NCBI GenBank assembly: GCA_012295275.1
Contig: CM022675.1
Span: 14,966,963-15,030,962 of the forward strand
Direction of reading: 5' to 3'
DNA: 64,000 bases
Source: Chrysomallon squamiferum
Taxonomy: Eukaryota; Mollusca; Gastropoda; Neomphalida; Peltospiridae
Shown piece by piece: positions 50,825-60,060 of the stretch (position 1 is the stretch's first letter; each line of letters starts with the position of its first letter). The notes beneath the pieces were generated by a model that saw only the letters and a list, made by a program, of their open reading frames with translations, did not search any database and was not told the origin of the DNA. Position numbers and translations under genes: made by a program.

Positions 50825-53114
50825 ATTAAATTAATAATAATAAGAAGAAAATTAATAATAATAATGATATATATATTAACATCTAAGAACGCATGAAAAT
50901 TCCACATTTGGGTCAGAATATAACTGTGTTTGTATCGTTTACACATTTATGAGAAATATCAAGGTAATCCACAATTTAAAATCACAAAGTCAAACAAATG
51001 TATATTTTTTTCTCTCAGAACGTCGATGTAGATCATTTTTGGTCTGCTTGTTTGTGTTTGTGCACGCGCTTGCGTGAACATCTGTATACACACGCGTGTT
51101 TGTGTTAATTTACTTTATATAGGAAAAAACGTTTAAAAAGAGCTTGACAGTCGTTTTATTTGTAAATACATGGCGTTTCGCTGATACGACTTGCAGTGTA
51201 GATTAACTAACACATACGATCGTGTTGAAAAGCTGGCCTGGAGACAAACATGTGTTTAACCAAGGATGGATATTTAATACTCAGAGTTTGCTGTCAGTCT
51301 TGTTCTGTAGACAGGCCCCCTGGGTCGCGTGAAATGGTGTTTTTTTTTCTGTCGAACAAGAGCGCGATGGAGTCGCTTTGTATCGGGGTCCTGAACGAAA
51401 CGCTATGGATGTAGCGGTGCGCGACATTCAGTAAAATGAGCGCATCTTTTGTGCGGAACTGTCCTAATTGTCGCTAAGTACGCTGTTTTTCTCCTGTCAG
51501 GTCAAACCAGATTTGGGTGTAACCTTTGCGTTGTAATTTTTAATGCGCACGAGAAGTGTAATTTGTAAATATATCCCAGTGATTTCAACTACTCAAGACA
51601 GCTCTTAAGGGTGGCTGGGTAAAGTGGATTAAGTTTTAACACTTCACAGACTACAGTCCGGCCAGCCAGCAACATTCATACTGACAGCTAGTAATACACT
51701 GCAGTTTTTCTTAAAACATTAAAAAAATAAAAAAATTGGCAGAGTATCGGGTTTTTGCCATTAATTTTAAATGTAGGACATTAATAGCCACATTTTATAG
51801 ATCTTTTTTTAAATTTATTTTCTTTTATTATTAGTAGTAAAGATAACAAAATTTTAGAAGTTCTGGAGTTGTAAATGGCATTAATAAAACACAAGCAGAT
51901 CATTGCAATTGCAGCGAGGCTATGAAAATTCATACTTTATAAAAAATCTGTGTTGACTCACACAGTACCATGACAACAACAGACAAGCAATACATCTAAC
52001 AAAATTGATTTCATTCTCACCGAAAAGAGTTTTCAAAAAAAAAAAAAAAAAAAAAAAAAAATTTAAATGAGATATCGTTTACAAATATATTTTAAAATGT
52101 CACAGAGATTAATTTAAATAAATAAAACTAAATGATTTATTATTTATTTTTATTTGTCAATAACACTTAAATTTTATTTTATCAAATCTTGTCTTGAAAT
52201 GGTTGTTATTTTTTAAATTAATTTTTGCAGTCATTTTCAATCTGTTTATTTTTTTTAATTTATTTTAATTACTATTTCAGTTTCGTTTTCTTAAAGTTAT
52301 TAAGATTTATATAAATTTATATATATTTGAATGAACAACTGTTTAATACCTTGTTTCACTATAAGCTTTCTCAAACTGTAGAAAAAAACTGTACTTTTCT
52401 CTGTTCATTCTCGCTATTGATTCTATTCAGTTTCGTCCACACGCTGAAACGTAATAACAATGGACTGTGTCTTTAACGTCCGTTTTTACCCGTCTCTTAG
52501 TATTAGAGCAGCTCTGTTGTCAATATTTATTTTACAGTCACGTGTGAGTGTGTACTGGCATTTTTTAACATACGTTAGCCATCTCACAGTTAGAGACAAT
52601 CTAAATATAATTAATCATTATTTAATTTATTTATTTATTTATTTTATTTATTTATTTTCTTGATTGTTTGTTTGTTTTGTTTACGACAATAAGTATTTTG
52701 TTATATTATCTGAAGATAAAGTAATGTAGATATACACTCTAAGTTAACAGTAGAATCAAATAAAAAAAAAAATAATAAGACGAGTTTATTGATAAATAAA
52801 TTAAATAATTATTGGCATGTACTGAATAAAACTTTTATATTTAAGTGTTTCTAATTTATAAAACAAATATAGGACATGGGATATATCAGAGAACGTTGGT
52901 TACATGTTATGTTGACAAAACAAGATAGAGTCATGTTAATCTTTATCCTTACACAAAGAAAACAAAATAAAAAAGGTAATGAAAGGAAAACTGCACATTA
53001 TTATTATAAAGACAGAACCAGTTTGAGTGAAACGTAAGTACTGTCTATAATTAACTTAACGCTCGTTTACAGGGACACAATAATAATGAGAGAAACGAAC
53101 ATTTGAATAGATGA

Positions 53115-53150
<36 letters not shown>

Positions 53151-53352
53151 ATTATGTTAATATTTTACAAGAAAAGAGAGTAAATTCCAACAGAATCTGT
53201 TATCTTAACATCTAGTATTAATTTCAGTGCTTAAAATAAACCATGCATCAAGAGAAGGAAAAAATAAGTGACAAAGTAACTAAGCAACTAAGAAAATAAA
53301 TAAATAAATAAATAAATAGAATAAGTAAACTTTAAAAAAGAAAGTAACTAAG

Positions 53353-53383
<31 letters not shown>

Positions 53384-54298
53384 AATAAGTAAATAAATAG
53401 AATAAGTACATATGCAAAAAAGTAAGTAAGTGGTAAATAAAAAAAAAAAAATATTTTTTTTAATGTAAACTCCATCTGCCTGTCGCTGAGAAAGTAAAAA
53501 GAAAAATACTTTTTTCATACAGAATTCTTTCTAGTCACACGGTTTTCATAGAGACTGTGTTCAAAGGAAGTTAGGTACCGTACAAATGTTTCATGTTAGG
53601 ACACTTTGGAGTTATATTATTAAATTCACAGTATTTTAACTCTTAAAATATTCATAATATATAACTAAAGTAGTTTTGCGGCGTTACTGTTATTGAGGTT
53701 TTTATTCCAGCATATTGACATATCGGGTGAAGTATAACACAAATGATTTTTGGTATCTAAATTTATTTAGATAGTTCGATAAAAAGTGTTTTGTATTCGT
53801 TTTACATCTTTCTATATTTCTACGATGAAATGTTTGTTAATTTGATAAGAATATGTTGTTTGTGAATCAAATTGAAAACAACTGTTGTAGTGTACAACAT
53901 GTTTATAATTGTATACTGAACATTTCTTTTTTTTTTGTTGCGCCTCATTGAAATGCTGTATTTAATTAAAGCCGCTAAATATTTTTCATAGGCCGAAACC
54001 TATTATTATTATTATTATTATTATTATTATGTTACCTTTCTACAATGTAGCTTTTTAAGAATTAACAGTTTAACGGATGTTCAAGGCAACAACAACAAAT
54101 ATAATAATCATTTATTTATTTATTTATTTATTTGTTTGTTATTTAATAATTTAAATAAAACATATTACCATATTTGTGAATAAAATTATGTATAATGCTC
54201 ACTAACCGCTACTCTAATATATGTATATACTAATAACTTGATTATATATTTATTATTGTTATTATTATTATTATTATTGTTATTATTGTTATTATTAC

Positions 54299-54359
<61 letters not shown>

Positions 54360-54788
54360 TTTTTTATTTTTTAAATTTTTTTTTTGTAGGTGAAAATCTG
54401 GTTTCAGAATCGCCGATCTAAATACAAAAAGATCATGAAGCACAATCCAAATGGACCAAACCCAGCCCAGTCACAGAATCAGCATCAGACCTCGCCACAG
54501 CCACCCCCACAACAACAGCAACAACCACCTCAGTCTCAATCCGCGGACCTGCCAAGCCCCCCACAAGCACCCACTCCTCACCAAGTATCACAACCTCAAC
54601 AACCACAGGGTCTTCTACCCGTGTCGTCGTCTATGAGTCCCCAGCCTGTCGGATCGTGGTCGGACATCAGCAACAACAACGCGTCAACAAACTCTTATAT
54701 GTCTATGTCTCATTACTCTTGGTATTCACAGAACTCTATGGTTCCGCAGCAGCCGTTGATAACGAAAACAGAGGTACCAGGGTTTTGA
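41618..54788 (+). CDS. Dlx: Distal-less (Dlx) homeobox transcription factor, three coding exons
   Basis: join(41618..41903, 44035..44216, 54390..54788) gives 867 bases, 288 residues plus TGA. It is a nuclear DNA-binding factor of the ANTP class. Known roles of Distal-less/Dlx include appendage, sensory and neural patterning, and binding of TAATT-type sites. The homeodomain is residues 113-172 (genomic 44085-44216 plus 54390-54437), with basic RKPR arm, W160, F161, Q162 (position 50), N163 and R165 all present. Its sequence is nearly that of vertebrate and arthropod Dlx. N-terminal family motifs are KSAFMEL (18-24) and [10 protein letters not shown] (59-68). The C-terminus is Gln/Pro-rich (about 187-228), then GSWSDIS (244-250) and HYSWYSQ (264-270). 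Introns are phase 1 (in codon 96) and phase 0 (between homeodomain positions 44 and 45, the classic Dlx site). Splice signals are GTAAGT donors and CAG/TAG acceptors. The gene looks intact and functional. Confidence 0.97.
42569..42632. repeat. 33-base tandem duplication in Dlx intron 1
   Basis: CAAAACAGCCAAAATGTATACC and CAAAACAGCCAAAGTGTGTACG-like units start at 42569 and 42602. Confidence 0.7.
42855..42918. repeat. 42-base tandem duplication in Dlx intron 1
   Basis: An exact 22-base word beginning TTGTGTTTCACTG and ending TTACACCAC starts at 42855 and again at 42897. Confidence 0.8.
44035..44216 (+). CDS. Dlx: Dlx coding exon 2 (first 44 homeodomain residues)
   Basis: Completes codon 96 (Asp) and encodes residues 97-156. 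[13 protein letters not shown] (105-117) is the hallmark Dlx entry into the homeodomain, including a basic nuclear-localisation-type cluster. It is followed by [20 protein letters not shown] and [19 protein letters not shown] (helices 1 and 2). The exon ends exactly at CAG|GTAAGT between homeodomain residues 44 and 45. At 182 bases it matches the usual size of Dlx second exons. Confidence 0.97.
44302..44555. repeat. (AGT)n and (AAT)27 microsatellites
   Basis: AGT triplets at 44302-44332 and 44353-44370, then pure AAT triplets at about 44467-44547. Confidence 0.95.
44800..45500. promoter_or_regulatory. Complex intronic island, candidate Dlx enhancer
   Basis: About 700 repeat-free bases. Densest at 44870-45060 with GTGAGTGGCGCCCAG, AGGTGAGAACTGCG and CCCAGGTGAGGCTGG. 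Then AT-richer DNA with GATTGGAC, GATTAGACC and GGCTTAAATACG, and CTGGAATAAAAGCG near 45371. The E-box CAGGTG is at 45006. No coding frame. Confidence 0.38.
45579..45603. repeat. A25 homopolymer
   Basis: Uninterrupted A run in intron 2. Confidence 0.9.
45940..46140. promoter_or_regulatory. Small complex intronic block
   Basis: GCGTCACCTGACAC near 45955-45968, then CACAGGTAGCGTCCAGGTAGC near 45993 (two CAGGTAGC words 11 bases apart). Possible E2-box cluster. Confidence 0.28.
46165..46385. repeat. (TTTA)/(TTTG) tetranucleotide array
   Basis: About 130 bases of TTTA and TTTG units, then TTTTA units near 46339-46360. The 90-codon frame over it is repeat-driven. Confidence 0.93.
46386..47039. 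other. AT-rich intron 2 DNA
   Basis: (AAT)n at 46523-46550; moderately complex at 46870-46980. Nothing recognised. Confidence 0.5.
47040..47310. promoter_or_regulatory. Intronic enhancer candidate with overlapping homeodomain and POU octamer sites
   Basis: Repeat-free block containing TTTAATTATGCAAATTG: TAATTA at 47131-47136 overlaps the perfect octamer ATGCAAAT at 47136-47143. Other cores are CGTTAATTTCC (47097-47107), GCGCTAATTTCG near 47226, and TTGATAATCTAATCG near 47271-47285. It also has high local CpG. The 69-codon frame here is not convincing. Confidence 0.45.
47330..47990. repeat. (AAAT)n and degenerate AAAAT/AAAGT pentanucleotide arrays
   Basis: AAAT units at 47343-47430, then about 430 bases of drifting AAAATA/AAAGTA units. 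Confidence 0.88.
48000..48650. other. Intron 2 DNA, moderately complex
   Basis: No strong motif cluster; TGTGCGCGCG near 48452. Nothing recognised. Confidence 0.45.
48660..48760. repeat. AAC then (AAT)n triplet array
   Basis: CAA triplets at 48658-48684, then AAT triplets to about 48755. Confidence 0.95.
48761..49240. other. AT-rich intron 2 DNA
   Basis: (TTTTA)n at 49157-49188. Nothing recognised. Confidence 0.55.
49240..49780. promoter_or_regulatory. Complex intronic block
   Basis: Unique sequence with CpGs (GGGAAACGACGCCAATTGC near 49246-49264; GATTTCGCCGGTGGCGTCG near 49680-49698). The word CATGTTAAAAGTCGC (49462-49476) is echoed by CATGTTAATTGTCGT (49505-49519), a 43-base-spaced near repeat. 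No family resemblance in its frames. Confidence 0.3.
49786..49975. repeat. Compound CATA/TATA/CACA microsatellite
   Basis: CATACATA, ATATGCATA and CACACATA units; the - strand frame across it is repeat-derived. Confidence 0.9.
49976..50515. other. Intron 2 DNA, nothing recognised
   Basis: Moderately AT-rich with a short CAA triplet run near 50219-50240. Confidence 0.5.
50521..50655. repeat. (ATAAAT)n hexanucleotide and (AAAT)n tetranucleotide arrays
   Basis: About ten hexanucleotide units at 50527-50583, then about 13 AAAT units at 50600-50652. Confidence 0.95.
50770..50880. repeat. (AAT)n / (ATT)n array forming an inverted pair
   Basis: AAT triplets at 50777-50810 run directly into ATT triplets, giving a potential AT hairpin. 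Confidence 0.85.
51120..51720. promoter_or_regulatory. Largest complex island in Dlx intron 2, enhancer candidate
   Basis: About 600 repeat-poor, CpG-containing bases. TGTAAATA (51161-51168) is forkhead-like, GGCCCCCTGGGTC (51314-51326) is a partial CTCF-like core on the - strand, and GTGGATTAAG near 51622-51631 is an Otx/Pitx-type site. GAGCGCGATGGAGTCGC and GTAGCGGTGCGCGAC are CpG-dense. No plausible exon. Confidence 0.42.
51721..53105. other. AT-rich intron 2 DNA
   Basis: A27 run at about 52035-52061, (TTTA)n near 52620-52660. Nothing recognised. Confidence 0.6.
53115..53455. repeat. (ATT)n and AAAT/AAGT repeats
   Basis: ATT triplets at 53116-53150; AAAT units at 53295-53320 and 53352-53400. 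Confidence 0.9.
53456..54000. other. Intron 2 DNA, nothing recognised
   Basis: Moderately complex AT-rich sequence without motif clusters I trust. Confidence 0.5.
54001..54030. repeat. (ATT)10 microsatellite
   Basis: Pure triplets. Confidence 0.9.
54248..54389. repeat. (ATT)n array running into the exon 3 splice acceptor
   Basis: Imperfect then pure ATT triplets to 54359, followed by T-rich DNA that serves as polypyrimidine tract and GTAG acceptor. No complex sequence separates the microsatellite from the exon. Confidence 0.95.
54390..54788 (+). CDS. Dlx: Dlx coding exon 3 (recognition helix and C-terminus)
   Basis: Begins with V157 (homeodomain position 45): [17 protein letters not shown] is the Dlx recognition helix and its basic extension. 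The remaining 116 residues are low-complexity Gln/Pro/Ser/Asn with a polyQ of five. The conserved family features are a Trp in GSWSDIS (residue 246) and HYSWYSQ (264-270), ending in TEVPGF. The TGA stop is at 54786-54788. Polymorphism in Gln or Pro run length would be expected. Confidence 0.97.
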   Translation: MKIWFQNRRSKYKKIMKHNPNGPNPAQSQNQHQTSPQPPPQQQQQPPQSQSADLPSPPQAPTPHQVSQPQQPQGLLPVSSSMSPQPVGSWSDISNNNASTNSYMSMSHYSWYSQNSMVPQQPLITKTEVPGF

Positions 54789-56010
54789 GGGCCATCGTGT
54801 TGGCTTTGCTAGGAAACTTCTACTGTCTCCCTAAACTGTCTGCCGATCTCTCCACTGTACATTTCAGTGCAAACAACAATACTGAAATTTCACTAATAAA
54901 GATGAAGAATCTAGTGTATGTAAGAAACAGTATATTTAGATAGGCAGTTTTACAATGGCGCATGAGAAATGAACGATGTGGAGTTGTGTGTTGCAGCCTT
55001 TACAACGGCAGGATTTTCATATTTATTACTAGAGAAACAAACTTTATCTACTGAGCGCAATTGTACATTACATGATCCAGGGTCACAAAAACCAAACAGT
55101 ATTGCTGTTAGACAACGTAGTAAAAACAAACGTTGCTGTTTGTGTTGCCCGGAACCTGTGTAGTTTATATGTGTTATATAGATGAGGCAACAGAAAAACT
55201 ATGTGTTGTTGATTTCAGCTTGTGTATCGTGTTGTTTATTATTTACCTATACCGGGACAGTTGTGCAAGTGTTTCTGGCTCGAGCTTGTTTCGTGAAATC
55301 AGAGTTTGTTTAATGTGAACTTTGATAATGAGAACAATAGTCTAAATTTATTTCCTATGTACATTGTTATAGAAAACAACCTTTAATAATAATTAAAGTA
55401 TAACAACAAAATAATACGCCAAAAGTTATTTATTAACGTTGCCATTTCCCTGTTTTCCTGTAGCCTACATTACAATGTTGCATTAGGTTCAGAAAAACCA
55501 CCTATCAGACTCGAGAGATCAGAAAATTTGACAAAATGAAACAAACAAACAAAAAACAAAAATCGGGCAAATCACGACATTTTTAAAGATTATTTTAACA
55601 CTTGAATCTAATGCCTGACGTTAGGAGTAAGAAAGAAAAATCGTAGTCTCCATCAGTAGCAAAAATGTATTTTTGTTTAACATGTACCTTCATTATTAGT
55701 AAAAGATCATCTATTAAAACAGCCACTTTCAAGAGTATTTCAACTGTTACCATGACTTTAGGTACCCATTACGTCGTACCTGTCTTTACACAGATTTATG
55801 GAAAAAAGTATATTTTAAAATTCAGAATGATTTCTTTTATTTTATTTTTTCTTACTTCATAATTTTTGATATCTGTCTAGTTCATGATAGTAGTTTATTT
55901 ATTACAATTTTCTTTACAATAATATTATTAATGTTCTTTGATTGTCAATATGGAGAATTCACAGTAAATTCTAAATAAATGACTGTAGTTCTTATATCGT
56001 GTATTCATCT
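54789..56010 (+). other. Dlx: Probable Dlx 3' UTR
   Basis: Repeat-poor sequence following the stop. Candidate poly(A) signals AATAAA lie at 54895-54900 (followed by GT-rich DNA near 54911) and at 55974-55979. The long stretch without microsatellites to about 56 kb favours a long UTR, but the true end is not determinable here. The small frames in it match nothing I know. Confidence 0.5.
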
Positions 56011-56690
56011 GAGTGTGTTTTGTTTTAGTGGGAGAAGTGTGTAATAATTTTTGAAAACAAAATGGCTGACACAACTGCTGTGATACAGAACACAGATTCG
56101 TCATTTTTCGCAATGTTTTTTGGTTTATATAATTTAATTAACTGTTTGCAGTTATGTATACATTTTCATCAGCAAAGTCGTCGACTTCTTTCTTTTGTAT
56201 ATTCTCAGGTATTAAGGAACAAGTCAAAAATCTAAATCATGTTAATAAGTATTTGTAATTTTTGAAGTAGCGAATATTCATTGAAATCAACTGTATTTAA
56301 GTGTCAAATAACGCTGCAGTTTCTGTGGTGTGTTCCAACATTGTAAAATACATTTATCATAATTATGTAAGTAAATCTTTGTTGTTTTTTCATACAATTA
56401 GCACTAACTGGACTCATCAATATAAAATCTACTCTAAATCATATATATTTGTAAAAACGGTTTGTTAGTAAAAAATTTTTATAAATGTGGAATTTCTCAA
56501 ACGGCTAATTAAAGAATGCAAAACATTGTTTAGACTATTAGTGGTTCAAGAATTCACAATCAAGTCCTTACAACAAGCATGGAAATTTGTTAAAATTCAT
56601 GTTAAAGTATTTTGTCCCGCTGAAAGATAATGAACATATGTATACATATACATACATACTTACTTTGGTGCATACATACATACATAAATA
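56011..56690. other. Downstream AT-rich DNA
   Basis: Could include an extended 3' UTR. Contains AAAATGGCTGACACAACTG near 56059. Nothing recognised. Confidence 0.4.
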
Positions 56691-56691
56691 C

Positions 56692-56695
<4 letters not shown>

Positions 56696-56740
<45 letters not shown>
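56696..56740. repeat. (AAT)14 microsatellite
   Basis: Pure triplets. Confidence 0.93.
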
Positions 56741-56741
<1 letters not shown>

Positions 56742-56945
56742 ATACGTATGAAAATATAAATTAAATTTAAAATTTTTCTGTTTTGTCGAAATTAACACTG
56801 TTGTCAATTTTATATTCTGACGTTGATTGTGTGATTTTGTAATGTGACCGAAAATACACAAAATTTTAATAATCACAATCTGTGTATGTAATATTAATAT
56901 ATTTTTTAATGTATAATTATTTATTTTAATCATTGCATCGAGAGT

Positions 56946-56946
56946 A

Positions 56947-57036
<90 letters not shown>

Positions 57037-57075
57037 AAGAAGAAGAAAAAAAAAAATAACAATAACAATAATAAT
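56946..57075. repeat. (AAT)n(AAG)n(A)n triplet array
   Basis: AAT triplets at 56949-57006, AAG triplets to about 57045, then an A run. The 175-codon - strand frame over it (Leu/Phe-rich) is repeat translation. Confidence 0.96.
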
Positions 57076-57379
57076 ATAAAAATACCGAAAGTAATAATAT
57101 AAATAAAAATTAAAGTTATCTGTAGTACTCCAAAACTATAATTACACACACAGACACACACACGAACATATACATACACACGAACAAATAGATATATTTT
57201 AAGTAGATTTAGTTTCATTTTATTTTATTTCTTATATTTTTTTATTATTTAGGTAATTTTGTAATAAAACTGAATTTAACTTGTAAACCAGCAATAATTC
57301 CAGTTTAAGCCTGAAATATGGCAAACTGTATTAAAATATGAATGAACTGTTAATTGTTTGAAATTATGAAGACTTAATC

Positions 57380-57940
57380 AAAGAATGTCATTTTAAAAAA
57401 AGTGTTAATGAGATTTATTCACACTGAAAACAAACTGTTTGATGAAGTATTCAGTCTGCTGTTTGCAGACACTTCATCCGCCGCTTGTCTTCAATCGATA
57501 TGCATGCAAGTCACTTTGGTTCGATGAGGCTTAAGGCGAATAGACAGAAAAGAAGACATTTTTCGTTATTTGACAATCATTATACGTTTGGCTTGAAGAG
57601 GCGAAATTATCTCTAAGTTCTATGGCCAAATTAGCTGAGAGATCGATTTGAAATTGGTACCTTTGGTTTCTGTCTCTCTCTGATTGGCTCCCGCTTGAGG
57701 AAGAGACCCGAAGCAGACGACATCTCAATCGCGGCTCGTTATTCTGTGTGCGCGGTTTTGACTTTCAGAGTGGAGAGTATTTGATTCTGCAGTAAATTAT
57801 ACATAATGACTTTATAACTCAATACGGGGAGTCACATATCAGGGAGATTGGTCGCACGCTCTTTGCGCGGTCTCAAACACGAGTCACGCGATACTGATAA
57901 CCAATAATTTGATTTCTTCGCCAATGTGACAAGACAAACA
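57380..57940. promoter_or_regulatory. Complex downstream island, candidate Dlx 3' enhancer
   Basis: About 550 repeat-free bases, CpG-rich centrally. CTGCTGTTTGCAGACAC (57458-57474), TCGATATGCATGCAAGTC near 57495, TCGATTTGAAATTGGTACC near 57642, CTGATTGGCTCCC (inverted CCAAT) near 57680, and GCAGTAAATTATACATAATG near 57789-57808. No recognised coding frame; about 2.6 kb beyond the Dlx stop. Confidence 0.42.
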
Positions 57941-58424
57941 TATCAAACTGACAAAACATACAATTATATTTCATCTTAGCTAATGTTCAAATAAATTAAC
58001 TGTAAAATAAGTAATGTTTAACATTTTTGATATACTGATATTAAAATATTTCAAAAATTGTTTTACTTTACATTCACTCGGCTAAGTAATTTTACAGTTT
58101 GTGTTGTTCTGTGCCTTAGATCAGTTTACTTCCGTGCACGACAGCCTATTAATTAAAAAAAGTAAAATAGTCATCATTCTAGTACATTCAACCGAAAATA
58201 AATAAAATATTTTCCGACACGTAATACTATATACATACCAAAGTAAACATTAAGTTGGACAAAGTGACATAAAAATGAAAGCGCTGATTTTAATAGATAA
58301 ACACCAACAGATAAACACAATTTAAAAAAATAATAATAATAAAGAAGAAAGATCTCAATAATAATTTTTATATACATTTTTCTATATGGATATTGGTTTA
58401 TCTGTATATTTAGAAAGCATCATC

Positions 58425-58575
58425 GTCATTATTTATTTATTTATTTATGTATTTATGTTAGTATCTATATATATTGTCTTTCTTTCTTTCTTCTTTTATT
58501 TCTTTATGTTTCTTTCTATTTCTTTTTTGCGAGAGAGAGAGAAAGAGAACGAGAGAAAGAGAGAGAGACCTCTGA
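58425..58575. repeat. TTTA, TTTC and GAGA tracts
   Basis: TTTA units, TTTC units near 58480-58520, then GAGAGAAAGAGA DNA at 58530-58568. Confidence 0.85.
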
Positions 58576-58679
58576 ACAGAACAAAAATATTCACGACATT
58601 TTTTTTCAGCATATTTTATTAATATTTTTCTTTAACTTATGGACGCATGTCATCTTGAAATGTGAAGATAAAAAAGTGT

Positions 58680-59385
58680 AACATCACGTCAAAGTGAGTG
58701 AAAGAACGGCGCGGCGTGTCAGTGCGTACGACAGTGGGGGTGAATGAAATTAACTACATTATTCCAATGTTTCCTTTGATTAATTACGCTCGGAGCAGTT
58801 AAAGGGTCGAGACAGATCGGAGCCGCGCTTGAGAAGGGGTGTATTCTGTGCTATTCTGTTTCCACTTGCTGTGTCCTATGTCGGCCACGCAACGCTGACC
58901 ACATTGTGTGTTGCCGCGATCGGCTTTTTATGCACTCCCAGTCCAACCGGGCAGCAGAATGAATTTGATTGTCTACAGACCAGGTTCGCTTCAGCGCAGA
59001 GTCCCAACGCCCCCCGCCTACCTCTCTCCTCGCCCGGGCGCTTTTTACACACCGAGGCCCGTCTTTTATCCCGAGCTTCGTGGAGGCTACTTATTGACAA
59101 AGAAACAGCGGGGGAACCGAGCGGAACAATGGCCAGCAAAAACGAGCAACAGAGAAACATTTTACCGGGTGCTTTCACGCGAACCTGGCCTTCATCCCAG
59201 CGCTGTGTCGCTGTCTCGTAACGTTCTTCAAGTCCTTTCAAACTTTTCCCATTTATCACCGCTGACATTGTTGTAAAATAAATATTTGCCGTGTACATTT
59301 GTCGGAAGCACTTGACAATAATCTGACGACGATAAAACAGCAGTGAAATAAGCCCACGTCATTAAAACCATGTCGTAGTTTGTGT
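58680..59385. promoter_or_regulatory. Longest CpG-rich island, open on both strands; unrecognised exon or CpG-type regulatory region
   Basis: About 700 bases of the most GC-rich sequence in the window. Frames stay open at 58829-59221 (+), 58908-59276 (+) and 59298-58876 (-). The + frame with an ATG at 58958 reads MNLIVYRPGSLQRRVPTPPA and then an R/P/Y-rich stretch; I recognise no family. CTTTGATTAATTACG (58775-58789) combines TCF- and homeodomain-type words. Without splice evidence I prefer promoter/enhancer over exon. Confidence 0.35.
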
Positions 59386-59429
59386 CTATCAACAATACAT
59401 TACACCGTGCCTCGTACTTTTATATTGTT

Positions 59430-59608
59430 GTTGTTGTTGTTGTTATAGTAGTGGTAGTTTTATGTATAAATTATCAATATCTGTACAAATAATAATAATA
59501 ATAATAATATTTAAAATCTTTATATTACCGTAAATAAATAAATAAAGTGATAAAATTATAAAAACTCTTAAGGAACATTAATACAAAAACAAACAGTATA
59601 AATGAGTG

Positions 59609-59640
<32 letters not shown>

Positions 59641-60060
59641 CTACAACAAAAATAAATAAAATAAAATAAATAAAAATACGAGTAAAGAATAAATAAATAA
59701 ATTAACAAATAATAAATAAGTTAATAGAATAGAATAAAATAAAATAAAATAAAATAAATAATAAATGAAATAAAATAATAAATAAATAAACAAATAATAA
59801 AATACTGAATTAATAATAAATAATAAATAAATAAATGTTCAAATAAATAGAAACAACAACAAACATAACCTTAATAATAACAACAATATTACCAGTAATA
59901 TTAATATAATAATAATAATAATAGTAAATTAATAATAATAATAATAATAATAATAATCACAATAACAATAACAACAAGACAGACAATAATAATAAAAAAA
60001 AAACCAAAAGACCTAGAACAAAGCAATAAATAAACAATAGGTAAGTAAGTGAAGACGTTA
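59430..60060. repeat. GTT, AAT, AAC, AAAT and AAAAT arrays
   Basis: GTT triplets at 59424-59442, CAA triplets at 59612-59650, AAAT/AAAAT units to 59840, AAT triplets at 59908-59957. Confidence 0.9.

Larger units (their letters stand above)
44217..54389 (+). other. Dlx: Dlx intron 2 (10173 bases, phase 0)
   Basis: Donor GTAAGT at 44217; acceptor poly-T then GTAG at 54386-54389. It contains several microsatellite arrays and at least four complex islands, listed separately, that could be intronic enhancers. No open frame of gene quality was found inside. Confidence 0.95.

Noticed and set aside
54186-54443. Asn-rich - strand frame antisense to exon 3
   Set aside because: It is the ATT array read backwards into the antisense of the homeodomain exon.
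54451-54943. Other-frame + frames across Dlx exon 3
   Set aside because: Shadows of the Gln/Pro-rich coding sequence in a shifted frame.
56691-57218. 175-codon Leu/Phe-rich - strand frame, the longest in the window
   Set aside because: Built from AAT/AAG/A repeats read as Leu and Phe; not a membrane protein.
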